Shown piece after piece: positions 46,941 through 55,401 of a DNA stretch of 64,000 bases. Source of the stretch: Crenobacter cavernae (GTDB taxonomy: Bacteria; Pseudomonadota; Gammaproteobacteria; Burkholderiales; Chromobacteriaceae). Position 1 is the first letter of the stretch; each line of letters begins with the position of its first letter. The notes beneath the pieces were generated by a model. The model ran no database searches, had not been told where the DNA came from, and saw only the letters and a list, made by a program, of their open reading frames with translations. The position numbers and the translations under genes were made by a program. The stretch is taken from NCBI RefSeq assembly GCF_003355495.1, contig NZ_CP031337.1, positions 1,059,001 to 1,123,000 of the forward strand. Reading direction: 5' to 3'.

Positions 46941-47723
46941 TTATCCGGCCTGCGCAGCCAGGTGGTTGGCGAGCCGCACGTAGTCGGCCACCGCCAGCGC
47001 CTCGGGCCGCAGCGTCGGGTCGATGCCGAGCTCGGCCAAGGTGTCGTCGCCGACCACGCCCTTGAGATTGTTGCGCAAGGTCTTGCGGCGCTGGGCGAAG
47101 GCCTTGCCGACCAGGCTTTCGAGCACGGCCATGTCGGCGACGTCGCCGTGTGCGCCCGTCTGCGGGATCATGCGCACCACCGCCGAATCGACCTTGGGCG
47201 GCGGCCAGAACGCGTCCGGCGGTACGTCGAGCACGTTTTCCATGTGGAAGCGCACCTGCAGCATCACCGTCAGCCGGCCGTAGTCGGTGGTGCCCGGCTC
47301 GGCGACCATGCGGTCGACGACTTCCTTTTGCAGCATGAAGTGCATCTCGTCGACCTGGCTCGAGTATTCGGCCAGATGGAACAGCAGCGGCGTCGAGATG
47401 TTGTACGGCAGGTTGCCGACGATCTTCATCTTCGGCCCGACGGTGCCGAAGTCGAAGGCGAGGGCGTCGCCCTCGTGGATGGTCAGCTTTTCCGGCGGGA
47501 ACTCCTTTTTCAGCCGCGCGATGATGTCGCGGTCGATCTCGGCGACGTGCAGGTGGCCGAGCCGCTCGAGCAGCGGGCGCGTCAGCGCGCCCAGGCCCGG
47601 GCCGATCTCGATCACCGTCTCGCCGGGCAGCGGACGGATCGCGTTGACGATGTCCTCGATCACGCGGTTGTCTTGCAGGAAGTTCTGGCCGAAACGCTTG
47701 CGGGGGATGTGACTTCTGGACAT
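46941..47723 (-). CDS. rsmA: 16S rRNA dimethyladenosine transferase
   Basis: A 260-residue methyltransferase that dimethylates A1518 and A1519 of 16S rRNA late in 30S assembly (KsgA). The start HIPRKRFGQNFLQD is the family opening. The S-adenosylmethionine site is VIEIGPGLGALTRPL, and the catalytic motif is NLPYNISTPLLF. C-terminal helices with KAFAQRRKTLRNNLKG bind rRNA. One TTGGCCGAG word (47031, reverse) is near the end. Confidence 0.98.
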   Translation of the reverse strand: MSRSHIPRKRFGQNFLQDNRVIEDIVNAIRPLPGETVIEIGPGLGALTRPLLERLGHLHVAEIDRDIIARLKKEFPPEKLTIHEGDALAFDFGTVGPKMKIVGNLPYNISTPLLFHLAEYSSQVDEMHFMLQKEVVDRMVAEPGTTDYGRLTVMLQVRFHMENVLDVPPDAFWPPPKVDSAVVRMIPQTGAHGDVADMAVLESLVGKAFAQRRKTLRNNLKGVVGDDTLAELGIDPTLRPEALAVADYVRLANHLAAQAG

Positions 47724-47816
47724 TCGGCTTCTCTGGGTGATCTTTGTCTTTAAGACTTTAGCTCAGGGTGAAGGCACTCACCGGCTAGGGCATGAATGGG
47801 CGGAGGGCTGTCGGCG

Positions 47817-48227
47817 TCAGACAAAACGCATCGCCAGCCCGATCGCCGCGTAGCGCAGGAACTTGCCGACACAGATCCACGCGAGGCAGGGCAGGACGGG
47901 CAGGCGCAGCCAGCCGGCCGCCAGCGGCAACGCGTCGCCGACGAAGGGCACCCAGGCCGCGACGAGCGCCGCCGGGCCGAAGCGGTCGAACCCGCGCACC
48001 ACGCGCGGCGACAACTCCTTGCGCGGCGCCAGTCTGCCCAGCCACAGGCTGGTGGCGCTGCCCACGCTGTTGGCTACCGTCGCAATAAAGAGCGCCGGCC
48101 ACAGCCAGTCGGGCCACTTGTAGAGGAAAGCCGTGAGCGCGATCTCGGAGTTGCCCGGCACGATGGTCGCCGACAGGAAGGCCGACGCGGCGACGCCGGC
48201 GAGCGACCAGCCTGCGGCGAGGTCCAT
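47817..48227 (-). CDS. YqaA-type (DedA-like) membrane protein
   Basis: A 136-residue inner-membrane protein of the YqaA subgroup of the DedA/SNARE-associated superfamily. It has LSATIVPGNSEIALTAFLYKW and the conserved GxxxG-type VANSVGSATSLWLGRL followed by VPFVGDALPLAAGWLRLP. DedA proteins act in envelope lipid flipping and membrane potential homeostasis; the specific role here is unknown. The ATG overlaps the cyaY stop by one base (TGATG), so translation is coupled. Confidence 0.88.
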   Translation of the reverse strand: MDLAAGWSLAGVAASAFLSATIVPGNSEIALTAFLYKWPDWLWPALFIATVANSVGSATSLWLGRLAPRKELSPRVVRGFDRFGPAALVAAWVPFVGDALPLAAGWLRLPVLPCLAWICVGKFLRYAAIGLAMRFV

Positions 48228-48544
48228 CAGGCTTGAAGCGCGAACGGCTCGCCGGCCGCTTCGCTGACGACGCGCGACAGCGTCGCGTAAAACTCGCTGC
48301 CGTCGCGCGCACTGGTCCACTCGCCGCCCTTGAGCGCGTAGTGGAAGCCGCCGCTCTTGGCGGCGATCCACATTTCCTGGTTCGGCGCGTGGCGGTTGAC
48401 GACGATCTTGGCGCCGGAATCGAAGGCGATCTCCAGCACGCCGCCGTTGCGGACGAAGTCGGCGTCTAGGCCGGCGTCGTCGATGGCGTTTTCGATGCGC
48501 TCGAGCAGCGCGTCGGTCAGGTCGAGGAATTCGCTTTCGTTCAT
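48227..48544 (-). CDS. cyaY: Bacterial frataxin CyaY
   Basis: A 105-residue iron-binding regulator of iron-sulfur cluster assembly. The N-terminal acidic ridge is visible (NESEFLDLTDALLERIENAIDDAGLDADF), and the beta-sheet region has VLEIAFDSGAKIVVNRHAPNQEMWIAAKSGGFHY, the frataxin signature including NRQ-type and WIA residues. Length and motifs are normal. It is divergent from lptM-lysA, the common arrangement in beta- and gammaproteobacteria. Confidence 0.97.
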   Translation of the reverse strand: MNESEFLDLTDALLERIENAIDDAGLDADFVRNGGVLEIAFDSGAKIVVNRHAPNQEMWIAAKSGGFHYALKGGEWTSARDGSEFYATLSRVVSEAAGEPFALQA

Positions 48545-48632
48545 GGTGTTTTATCCACACGCGGCGCCCTCGGGTGGGCGCTGTTAACAGGCTTTGCTAC
48601 TATCGACATTTTGCCACACAAGGCCGACCCGT

Positions 48633-48782
48633 ATGCGTACCGTGCTCGCCCTCGCGCTCTCGTCGCTGCTCCTTGCCGGCTGCGGCTACAAGGGCCCGCT
48701 CTATCTGCCCGACGCGAAACCGGCCAAGTCCCCATCCCAGCAGGCACCCGCAGCTAAGGTGCAGGCCTCGGAAGCTAAATAA
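48633..48782 (+). CDS. lptM: LPS-assembly lipoprotein LptM (YifL)
   Basis: A 49-residue lipoprotein. The signal peptide ends LLLAGC with the lipidated Cys17, followed by the highly conserved GYKGPLYLPD block. E. coli LptM (YifL) binds the LptD-LptE translocon and promotes its oxidation. The position directly ahead of lysA (9 bases apart) and divergent from cyaY is typical. The start at MRTVLALALSS matches the family. Confidence 0.93.
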   Translation: MRTVLALALSSLLLAGCGYKGPLYLPDAKPAKSPSQQAPAAKVQASEAK

Positions 48783-48791
48783 GTACACAAG

Positions 48792-50039
48792 ATGATCGAC
48801 TACCAGAACCAGACCCTCGCCGTCGACGGCGTGCCGCTGACAAAAATCGCCGCCGAGTTCGGCACCCCTTGCTACGTGTACTCCGAGGCCGCGCTGACCG
48901 CCGCGTTCGAGGACTACCGCGCGTCGTTCGCCAGCCTCGACCCGCTGATCTGCTTTGCCGTGAAGGCGAACTCCAACCTGTCGATCCTGCAGCACTTCGC
49001 GCGGCTCGGCGCCGGCTTCGACATCGTGTCGGGCGGCGAACTCGCGCGCGTGCTCGCCGCCGGCAGCCCGGCCGACAAGGTGGTGTTCTCCGGCGTCGGC
49101 AAGTCGGAAGCCGAGATCGAGATGGCGCTGACGGCCGGCATCCACTGCTTCAACGTCGAATCGGTGAACGAGCTGGCGCGCCTTGACGCCGTCGCCGGGC
49201 GCCTTAACAAGGTCGCGCCGGTCAGCCTGCGCGTGAATCCGGACGTCGACGCCAAGACCCATCCTTATATCTCGACGGGCCTGAAGGACAACAAGTTCGG
49301 CATCGCCTTCGACCAGGCGCGCGCGACCTACCACGCGGCGGCCTCGCTCGCTCACCTGAAGGTGGTCGGCATCGACTGCCACATCGGCTCGCAGCTGACC
49401 GACGTCACGCCGCTCATCGACGCGCTCGACCGGCTGTTGGCGCTGATCGACGAGCTCGCCTCCGACGGCATCGTGCTCGAACACGTCGACATCGGCGGCG
49501 GCCTCGGCATCCGCTACACCGACGAGACGCCGCCCGACATCGCCGCCTACGCGGCGAAGGTCGCCGAGCGCCTCGCCGGCCGCAAGCTCAAGCTGGTCAT
49601 GGAACCGGGCCGCTCGCTGGTCGGCAACGCCGGCGTGCTCCTGACCCGGATCGAGTACCTGAAGCTCGGCGAACAGAAGCACTTCGCGGTGGTCGACGCG
49701 GCGATGAACGACCTGATGCGCCCGTCGCTGTACGACGCCTACCACGGCATCGTGCCGGTCGAACAGAAGGCCGGCGTGGCCACGCTGACGGTCGACGTGG
49801 TCGGCCCGATCTGCGAGTCCAGCGACTTCCTCGGCAAGAACCGCGACCTAGCGATCGAGCAGGGCGACCTGTTGGCGGTGCTGTCGGCCGGCGCTTACGG
49901 CTCGACGATGTCGAGCAACTACAACACGCGTTCGCGCGCCGCCGAGGTGCTGGTCGAAAACGGCCAGACGCGCCTGATCCGCCGCCGCGAGACGCTGGAC
50001 GAGCTGCTCGCGAACGAACGCGAACTGCTGGCGGACTGA
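48792..50039 (+). CDS. lysA: Diaminopimelate decarboxylase
   Basis: A 415-residue PLP enzyme making lysine from meso-diaminopimelate. The PLP lysine is Lys58 in CFAVKANSNL. The second signature is HVDIGGGLGIRY, and the intersubunit active-site Cys is in GPICESSDFLGK. Length and motifs are normal. Downstream are a short GNAT-like remnant, parS site 4 and a strong bidirectional terminator. Confidence 0.98.
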   Translation: MIDYQNQTLAVDGVPLTKIAAEFGTPCYVYSEAALTAAFEDYRASFASLDPLICFAVKANSNLSILQHFARLGAGFDIVSGGELARVLAAGSPADKVVFSGVGKSEAEIEMALTAGIHCFNVESVNELARLDAVAGRLNKVAPVSLRVNPDVDAKTHPYISTGLKDNKFGIAFDQARATYHAAASLAHLKVVGIDCHIGSQLTDVTPLIDALDRLLALIDELASDGIVLEHVDIGGGLGIRYTDETPPDIAAYAAKVAERLAGRKLKLVMEPGRSLVGNAGVLLTRIEYLKLGEQKHFAVVDAAMNDLMRPSLYDAYHGIVPVEQKAGVATLTVDVVGPICESSDFLGKNRDLAIEQGDLLAVLSAGAYGSTMSSNYNTRSRAAEVLVENGQTRLIRRRETLDELLANERELLAD

Positions 50040-50110
50040 GGTTCCCCTCTCCATCCGCCTCATCGACCCGCGCCGCGCCGCGTGCAAGGTGCACGCTGAA
50101 GGTTGGCCGA

Positions 50111-50182
50111 GGCCTGTACCGGAGCGTCGGCTATACCTTGTCCGGGCTCGGCGATCAGGCCTACCTGATGATGGAGCGGTAG
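50111..50182 (+). pseudogene. C-terminal remnant of a GNAT-like acetyltransferase
   Basis: Twenty-three codons read GLYRSVGYTLSGLGDQAYLM and MER before TAG at 50180-50182. The YRSVGY and YLMM-type ending look like the last strand-helix-strand of a GNAT enzyme. There is no start codon or upstream domain. The fragment begins right after a TTGGCCGAG word (50103-50111), which may mark a recombination junction. Confidence 0.4.
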
Positions 50183-50187
50183 CCCAG

Positions 50188-50203
50188 CGTTTCACGTGAA
50201 ACG
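50188..50203. promoter_or_regulatory. parS centromere site 4
   Basis: GTTTCACGTGAAAC at 50189-50202 with C/G flanks, identical over 16 bases to sites 1 and 2. Intergenic, immediately after the GNAT remnant and before the lysA terminator. Confidence 0.88.
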
Positions 50204-50217
50204 GCAGCGCAAGACAG

Positions 50218-50245
50218 AAAACGCCCCGGCAAACCGGGGCGTTTT
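50218..50245. terminator. Bidirectional terminator
   Basis: AAAACGCCCCGG (50218-50229) pairs with its complement (50234-50245) around caaa, with T-rich ends on both strands. It closes lysA and the convergent lipoprotein hydrolase gene. Confidence 0.9.
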
Positions 50246-50333
50246 GCTTTTCAGCGGCGGCAGCGCCGATGGCTCCCGCCGGCCAAGCGCGACGGCCGCC
50301 TTGTCGAATGCCCGCAAAACCCGCTTTCCGCCA

Positions 50334-51137
50334 TTATTCAAGAGCCGCCGCCTGCCGCGTACCGGGCGTGAGCACGGGAGGAGAGACCTGCTGGCTGCCG
50401 AGGACTTGTCCGAGCGGGCCTTGCAGCAAGCTGCGCCACAGATGCCGCCAGGTGGCCCAGTCGTGCTCGCCGTCCCGGTCGATCACCAGCGTGGGGGTGC
50501 CGATCCGCGCGAGCAATCGATAGTCGGCCGCGTAGCGGTCCTGCCTGCCGTAGGCGAGGTAGAGGGCCGGTTGAGCGCTGCCGGCACGGTAGGCGATCCA
50601 TTGCCACGCTTCGCGGCTTCCCCGGTCGATAGAGAGCAGCGGTGGCGGGCTCGCCAGCCAGTCCTGCAGTCCCCGTTCGCGCAATGCCTGCAGCTGGTCG
50701 TCGCGCCCCAGAAACGGGGCGATCAGCACGATGCCGCTCAGTTGCTGCGGATGCTCGCGTGCATACAGCATGCAGCCCATGCCGCCCATCGAAATGCCGA
50801 CCAGCCAGATACTCCGGTAACCCTGGCTGCGCGCAGGAAGAACGATGTCATCGTGGAGGCGTTCGACCAGTTCGCCGCTGAAGTAATAGCCGGCATGGCT
50901 GGCGACGCTGATCACGTCGGCCTGGATCGCATGCCGCCTGAGCACGCCGATGAAACCCTCGCGGTCGAAGTCGCCCATTCGGTCGCGAATGCCGGGCAGC
51001 ATCACCAACAGCGTGTCGCTGCGCTCGGCGGCCTGGCCGCTGTAGTGACTGCTCGGGATCGGCCTTTGCAGCCGCCCGTAGCATCCGCTCAGGACGAGAA
51101 TGGCGAACAGCAGCGGGGCGAGACGGGCCAGTGGCAT
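50334..51137 (-). CDS. Alpha/beta-hydrolase lipoprotein
   Basis: A 267-residue lipoprotein: signal peptide MPLARLAPLLFAILVLSGC with lipidated Cys19. The hydrolase domain has the oxyanion strand VMLPGIRDR and the nucleophile Ser116 in GISMGGMG. The likely catalytic His is in DGEHDWATWRHLW. The last motif recurs as GEHDWPAWRALW in the cytoplasmic hydrolase inside the polyene cluster, so the two are paralogues. It is divergent from that cluster across 230 bases and may belong to it, acting on the exported product or its acyl link. Substrate unknown. Confidence 0.8.
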   Translation of the reverse strand: MPLARLAPLLFAILVLSGCYGRLQRPIPSSHYSGQAAERSDTLLVMLPGIRDRMGDFDREGFIGVLRRHAIQADVISVASHAGYYFSGELVERLHDDIVLPARSQGYRSIWLVGISMGGMGCMLYAREHPQQLSGIVLIAPFLGRDDQLQALRERGLQDWLASPPPLLSIDRGSREAWQWIAYRAGSAQPALYLAYGRQDRYAADYRLLARIGTPTLVIDRDGEHDWATWRHLWRSLLQGPLGQVLGSQQVSPPVLTPGTRQAAALE

Positions 51138-51367
51138 GGCATGTCCTCGGTGGCGACGTCTTCCCGATATAGCAAAGCTCCGCATCGGGCGCGCAGCCGG
51201 CCTGGCCGGCGCGGGAAGTCGCCGCGCCCGGGGCCTTCGCCTCGGCGACCGCAACGCGCTGCCGGGCTTGCCGCCGCGTGCATTGCTTGAATACCGTTAA
51301 ATCTCTTAAAATCAACGGTTTTGCCGCCGAGCGGGTTCGGCGGCGTTCGTTTTTTGGAGCAAGCGTG
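51138..51367. promoter_or_regulatory. Divergent control region of the polyene cluster
   Basis: This 230-base gap separates the lipoprotein hydrolase and the first cluster gene (ACP). I see no convincing sigma-70 boxes and no TTGGCCGAG word. CCGCCGAGCGGGTTCGGCGGCG near 51327-51348 can fold into a hairpin just before the ACP ribosome binding site (TGGAGC) and could affect translation or termination. Confidence 0.35.
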
Positions 51368-51625
51368 ATGTCTGAACTTGAACTGGAAGTGGCCGGCCTG
51401 ATCGTCGAGGCCCTGAATCTGGAAACGGCCGCGGCACAAATCGACCCGGCCGCGCCACTCTACGGCGAGGGCCTGGGGCTCGACTCGATCGACATTCTCG
51501 AAATCGCGCTGGTGGTGTCCAAGCGCTACGGCTTCCAGCTGCGCTCGGACAGCGAAGACAATGTGCGCATCTTCGCGTCGCTGGCCAACCTGTCCGCGCA
51601 TATCGCCGCCCACCGCACCTGCTGA
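51368..51625 (+). CDS. Acyl carrier protein of the polyene cluster
   Basis: An 85-residue ACP. The phosphopantetheine site is Ser40 in GEGLGLDSIDILEIAL. The sequence pattern (DPAAPLYGEGLGLDSID, ending in a short helix) is that of aryl-polyene cluster ACPs such as ApeE/ApeF rather than fatty-acid AcpP. It would carry the growing polyene. First gene of a run of 13 overlapping genes; its stop overlaps the next start by one base. Confidence 0.92.
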   Translation: MSELELEVAGLIVEALNLETAAAQIDPAAPLYGEGLGLDSIDILEIALVVSKRYGFQLRSDSEDNVRIFASLANLSAHIAAHRTC

Positions 51626-52281
51626 TGAACTGGCGTGTGCCCGTGCTGGCGGGGGGCTTCGCCGGCTACCTGGGGCTCTCGCACTGGGTGCTGGGCGCCC
51701 CCGAACAGCAAGCGCTGCTCGGCGTGCTGCTGGCCCTCGTGCCGCCGCTCGCCGCGCTGGTCCTGCTCTGTCTGGCCGCCGGGCGGCGGCGCCTGGCGCT
51801 GGCCGTGCCGCTGCTGGCCGCCGCGCTGGTCTGGATGCGGCTAGCCTGGTTCACCGGGCACTTCCCGTGGCTGTATTTCCTGCAGGACGCCGGTACCCAG
51901 TTCGCGCTGGCGCTGATGTTCGGGCGTACGCTGCTGCCCGGCCAAACGCCGCTGTGCAGCCAGATCGCGAGGCTGATCCACGGTGAACTGGACGCGGCGC
52001 TCACCCGCTACACCCGTAGAGTGACGCAGGCCTGGACACTGTTCTTCGTGGCGATGACCTCGGTATCGACGCTGCTGTTTTTCACGGCGACGCTTACGAC
52101 CTGGTCGTTCTTCAGCAATCTGCTGGTCTTCCCGCTCACCGGGCTGATGTTCGTCGTCGAATTCGCGCTGCGCCTGAAGGCGCTGCCGCAATGGCGCGAC
52201 CAGCTGCGCTTTACCGACACCTTCCGCGCCTACCGCCTCCTCAACCGCGGCGGCTCGGCCGACGTTGGCCGAGAATCCTGA
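51625..52281 (+). CDS. Integral membrane protein (ApeG/COG4648-like)
   Basis: A 218-residue inner-membrane protein with about five to six helices. The middle holds RLIHGELDAALTRYTRRVTQAWTLFF and a C-terminal VEFALRLKALPQWRDQLRFTDTFRAYR block. This matches the COG4648 membrane proteins that sit between ACP and AMP-ligase genes in aryl-polyene clusters. Biochemical role unknown; perhaps membrane anchoring of the synthesis complex. A TTGGCCGAG word falls at the very end. Confidence 0.8.
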   Translation: MNWRVPVLAGGFAGYLGLSHWVLGAPEQQALLGVLLALVPPLAALVLLCLAAGRRRLALAVPLLAAALVWMRLAWFTGHFPWLYFLQDAGTQFALALMFGRTLLPGQTPLCSQIARLIHGELDAALTRYTRRVTQAWTLFFVAMTSVSTLLFFTATLTTWSFFSNLLVFPLTGLMFVVEFALRLKALPQWRDQLRFTDTFRAYRLLNRGGSADVGRES

Positions 52282-53630
52282 TGGAAACAGCTATCCTCTA
52301 CCCGCTGATCGCGCACGACGACGCGGCCCGGCCGCTGGCGCGCTTTGCCGGCCGGGAGCGCAGCGCCGGCCGCTTCCTCGCCGATGTGGCCGAGTTGGCC
52401 GAGCGACTGCCCGAGCGTGACGCGCTGCTCAACGCCTGCCAGAACCGCTACCTGTTCGCGGTGGTGCTCTACGCCTGCGCGCTGCGCGGCAAGCTCTGCC
52501 TGCTGCCGGCCTCGCACAGCCCGGAAACCATTCACCAGCTCGCCGCGGATTACCCGGCGCTCGGCTGCCTGAGCGACCGGCCGGACGGCGGCATCGCGCT
52601 ACCCACGCTGCTGATCGACGAGAGCCTCTTGGCCGCTCCGGGCGCCCGCCACTGGCCGCCGCCGAGCCTGCCGGCCGGGCAGCGGATCGCCCGGGTCTTC
52701 ACCTCGGGCTCCACCGGGCGTCCCCAGGGGCACGACAAGTATTGGGGCGCGCTGGTGGAAACCACCCGCGCCGGCATGGAGAGCCTCGGGCTGGCGTCCG
52801 GTTTCGCGCTGCTCGGCACGGTGCCGGCCCAGCATATGTACGGGCTGGAATCGACGCTGCTGCTGCCGCTGCTGGGCGGCGGTCTGCTCAGCGACGAGCG
52901 CCCCTTCTATCCGGCCGACGTCCAGGCCGCGCTGGCCGGCCTGCCGGCGCCGCGCGTGCTGGTCTCCACGCCCTTTCACCTGCGCACGCTGCTAGAGAGC
53001 GGTCTGGCGGTGCCGGAGCTGACGCTGCTCACCAGCGCGACCGCGCCGCTGTCGGGAGAACTCGCCGGCCAGTTGGAGGGCCATTTCGGGGCGCCGCTGC
53101 TGGAAATCTACGGCTGCACCGAAACCGGCCAGCTGGCCACCCGGCGCAGTGCTTTGACCGAAGAGTGGGAGTGCATGCCGGGGGTCGAGCTGCGGCCGGA
53201 CGGAGCCGAGCGCGCCGTCGCCCATGGCGGCCATGTGTGGCAGGCCCAGCCGCTCAACGACCGGGTGGAACTGTACGGTGCGCGGCGCTTCCGCCTGCTC
53301 GGACGCACCGCCGACCTGGTCAACGTCGCCGGCAAGCGCAGCTCGCTCGCCTATCTCACCCAGCAACTGTTGGCGATCCCCGGCGTGGCGGACGGCGTGT
53401 TCTTCCTGCCCGAGGAAGAGAGCGCGGGCGCCGTGGTGCGCCTCGCCGCGCTGGTGGTCGCGCCTAAACTTACGCGCACGACGCTGCTGGCGGCGCTGCG
53501 CCAACGTATCGACGCGGCCTTCCTGCCGCGCCCGCTGAAATTCGCGGCGGCGCTGCCGCGCAATACCACCGGCAAGCTGCCGCTGACCGCGCTGCGCGCC
53601 GCCTTGCACGAGCCTGCTACCGATGACTGA
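52281..53630 (+). CDS. Adenylate-forming acyl/aryl ligase (ApeH-like)
   Basis: A 449-residue AMP-dependent ligase that would activate the aromatic starter or load it on the ACP. The P-loop is VFTSGSTGRPQGHDK; the usual PK is replaced by QGHDK, a form seen in polyene-cluster ligases. The later motifs are YGCTETGQLATRR, RLLGRTADLVNVAGKR and the C-terminal lysine region LPRNTTGKLP. It is shorter than typical acyl-CoA ligases (about 550). The ATG overlaps the preceding stop. TTGGCCGAG words lie at 52265 (just before) and 52395 (in frame). Confidence 0.9.
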   Translation: METAILYPLIAHDDAARPLARFAGRERSAGRFLADVAELAERLPERDALLNACQNRYLFAVVLYACALRGKLCLLPASHSPETIHQLAADYPALGCLSDRPDGGIALPTLLIDESLLAAPGARHWPPPSLPAGQRIARVFTSGSTGRPQGHDKYWGALVETTRAGMESLGLASGFALLGTVPAQHMYGLESTLLLPLLGGGLLSDERPFYPADVQAALAGLPAPRVLVSTPFHLRTLLESGLAVPELTLLTSATAPLSGELAGQLEGHFGAPLLEIYGCTETGQLATRRSALTEEWECMPGVELRPDGAERAVAHGGHVWQAQPLNDRVELYGARRFRLLGRTADLVNVAGKRSSLAYLTQQLLAIPGVADGVFFLPEEESAGAVVRLAALVVAPKLTRTTLLAALRQRIDAAFLPRPLKFAAALPRNTTGKLPLTALRAALHEPATDD

Positions 53631-53937
53631 CAGCCTGACGCTGACGCTTGCCATTCCGGCCGATCATCCGGCCTTTCCCGGCCATTTCCCGGCGCGGCCT
53701 ATCCTGCCCGGCGCCGCGCTGCTCGACCTTGTCGTGCTGGCGCTCGAAGAAGCGCTGGCACTGGAACCCGGCGCGCTGCAACTGGTCTCCGGTAAATTCC
53801 TCGCGCCAATCGGGCCGGGCAGCGTACTGCAACTCTACGCCACGCCTGGGCGGGCGGGCGGCTGGCGCTGCACGCTGAGTGACGCGGCCGGGCAGACCGT
53901 CGCGCAGTGCGAAGTGCGCTTCGGGGTGTCGGCGTGA
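53623..53937 (+). CDS. FabZ-like hotdog dehydratase (ApeI-like)
   Basis: A 104-residue single hotdog domain. The catalytic-type segment is AFPGHFPARPILPGAALLDLV, the FabZ/FabA pattern with His21. It would dehydrate 3-hydroxyacyl-ACP to build the conjugated double bonds, together with the second hotdog protein downstream. It overlaps the ligase gene by 8 bases and the acyltransferase by 4. Confidence 0.88.
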   Translation: MTDSLTLTLAIPADHPAFPGHFPARPILPGAALLDLVVLALEEALALEPGALQLVSGKFLAPIGPGSVLQLYATPGRAGGWRCTLSDAAGQTVAQCEVRFGVSA

Positions 53938-54842
53938 AAGCGGCTGACGCCGAGTGGGCGAGTCGCACCGAGCGCGGTTCGACCTTCTGGCTGTCCGTGA
54001 TGCGCCATCTGGCGCTGCGCCTCGGGCGCGCGCCGGCGCGTCTCTTGCTCTACCCGATCACGCTGTATTTCCTGCTGTTCGCCGGCCAGGCCGGCGCGGC
54101 CTCGCGCGATTATCTGACCCGGCTGTTCGGCCGCCCGCCGCGCCTCGTCGAGCGCTGGCGGCATTTCTTCAGCTTCGCGGCTACCGTGCTCGACCGGCTC
54201 TACCTGCTGAACGACCGCGACGAGCTGTTCGAGATCGAGATCGAAGGGCGCGAGCTGGTCGAGGCGGCGATGGCGCGCGGCGACGGCGTGTTCCTGCTCG
54301 GCTCCCACCTGGGCAGTTTCGAGGCGTTGCGCGCCGCCGGGCGCTGGTATTCCGGGCTGCGCGTGACGCTGGTGATGTACCCGGACAACGCTCGGCAGAT
54401 CCATGCCGCGCTCGCCGCGATCAACCCGGCCTTGCAGAGTACGATCGTGCCGCTCGGCCAACTCGATTCGATGCTGGCGGTCCAAGCCAGGCTGGAAGCC
54501 GGCGACCTGGTCGGCATGCTCGGCGACCGCAGCCCGCGCCAGGAAGCGATGGCGCGCCGACCCTTGCTCGGCGGCGACGCGGCATTCCCGCTCGGGCCGC
54601 TGCGGCTGGCCGCGCTGATGCGCCGCCCGGTGCTGTTCATGTGCGGACTCTATCTGGGCGGCAACCGCTACCGTCTGCACTTTTCCGAGCTCGCCGATTT
54701 TGCCGCGCTGGAGCGCGGCTCTCGCGAGGCGGTGGTGCAGGCGGCGCTGTCCGACTACGTGGCGCGGCTCGAACAACAATGCCGCGCGGCGCCGTACAAC
54801 TGGTTCAATTTCTACGATTTCTGGGCTGACCATGCTGACTAA
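53934..54842 (+). CDS. LpxL/HtrB-like acyltransferase
   Basis: A 302-residue membrane-associated acyltransferase. I start at GTG 53934 because its GTGA overlaps the previous stop. One N-terminal hydrophobic helix (about 38-55) is followed by the catalytic HX4E motif in LLGSHLGSFEALRA. MLGDRSPRQEAMARRPLLGG is a late LpxL block. In lipid A synthesis such enzymes move acyl groups from ACP to lipid. In aryl-polyene clusters a homologue is thought to attach the polyene to its lipid anchor. A TTGGCCGAG word (54454, reverse) is in frame. Confidence 0.88.
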   Translation: MKAADAEWASRTERGSTFWLSVMRHLALRLGRAPARLLLYPITLYFLLFAGQAGAASRDYLTRLFGRPPRLVERWRHFFSFAATVLDRLYLLNDRDELFEIEIEGRELVEAAMARGDGVFLLGSHLGSFEALRAAGRWYSGLRVTLVMYPDNARQIHAALAAINPALQSTIVPLGQLDSMLAVQARLEAGDLVGMLGDRSPRQEAMARRPLLGGDAAFPLGPLRLAALMRRPVLFMCGLYLGGNRYRLHFSELADFAALERGSREAVVQAALSDYVARLEQQCRAAPYNWFNFYDFWADHAD

Positions 54843-55401
54843 ACTGCGTTTCCTGGCCGTCCTACTGCTGCTGCCGCTGGTGGGCCAGGCGGCCGAGTTC
54901 GACCTTAACCAACTGCTAGTCCAACTGGCGCAGACCCGGTCGGCGCGCGCCACCTTTACCGAGAAACAGTACATCGGCCTCATCGACAAGCCGCTGGAAT
55001 CGTCCGGCGAGCTGGCCTACGCGGCTCCCGGCCGTCTGGAAAAACGCACGCTGCAGCCGAAGGCCGAGGCGCTGCTGCTCGACGGCGGCACGCTCACCGT
55101 CGAGCGCGGCAATCGCCGCCACGTGCTGAAGCTGCAGGACTACCCTGAGGCGGCCGCCTTCATCGACAGCATCCGCGCGACGCTGGCCGGCGATCGCCGC
55201 GCACTGGAAACGGCCTACCGCACCGAGCTGGACGGCCGCTTCGAGCGCTGGACGCTGCAGCTCACCCCGCTGTCGAACAAGATGCTCGCCAAGGTCAGCC
55301 GGGTGCGCATCAACGGGGCGCGCACCGATCTGCGCCAGATCGAGATCGTCCAGACCGACGGCGACCGTTCGGTGATGAGCATCGACAAGGCAGCACAGTG
55401 A
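54832..55401 (+). CDS. LolA-like outer-membrane lipoprotein carrier
   Basis: A 189-residue periplasmic protein with a signal peptide (about 1-20, GQA cleavage). The fold is LolA-like: repeated beta strands with ASFTEKQYIG-type (RATFTEKQYIGLIDKPLESSG) and RLEKRTLQPKAEALLLDGGTLTV. The usual LolA hook residues are not obvious. In the cluster it should shuttle the lipidated polyene across the periplasm. It overlaps the acyltransferase by 11 bases and the exporter by 4. Confidence 0.87.
   Translation: MLTKLRFLAVLLLLPLVGQAAEFDLNQLLVQLAQTRSARATFTEKQYIGLIDKPLESSGELAYAAPGRLEKRTLQPKAEALLLDGGTLTVERGNRRHVLKLQDYPEAAAFIDSIRATLAGDRRALETAYRTELDGRFERWTLQLTPLSNKMLAKVSRVRINGARTDLRQIEIVQTDGDRSVMSIDKAAQ

Noticed and set aside
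53637..53934. The FabZ-like hotdog as a thioesterase
   Set aside because: HFPxxPIxPG is the dehydratase pattern; thioesterase motifs are absent.
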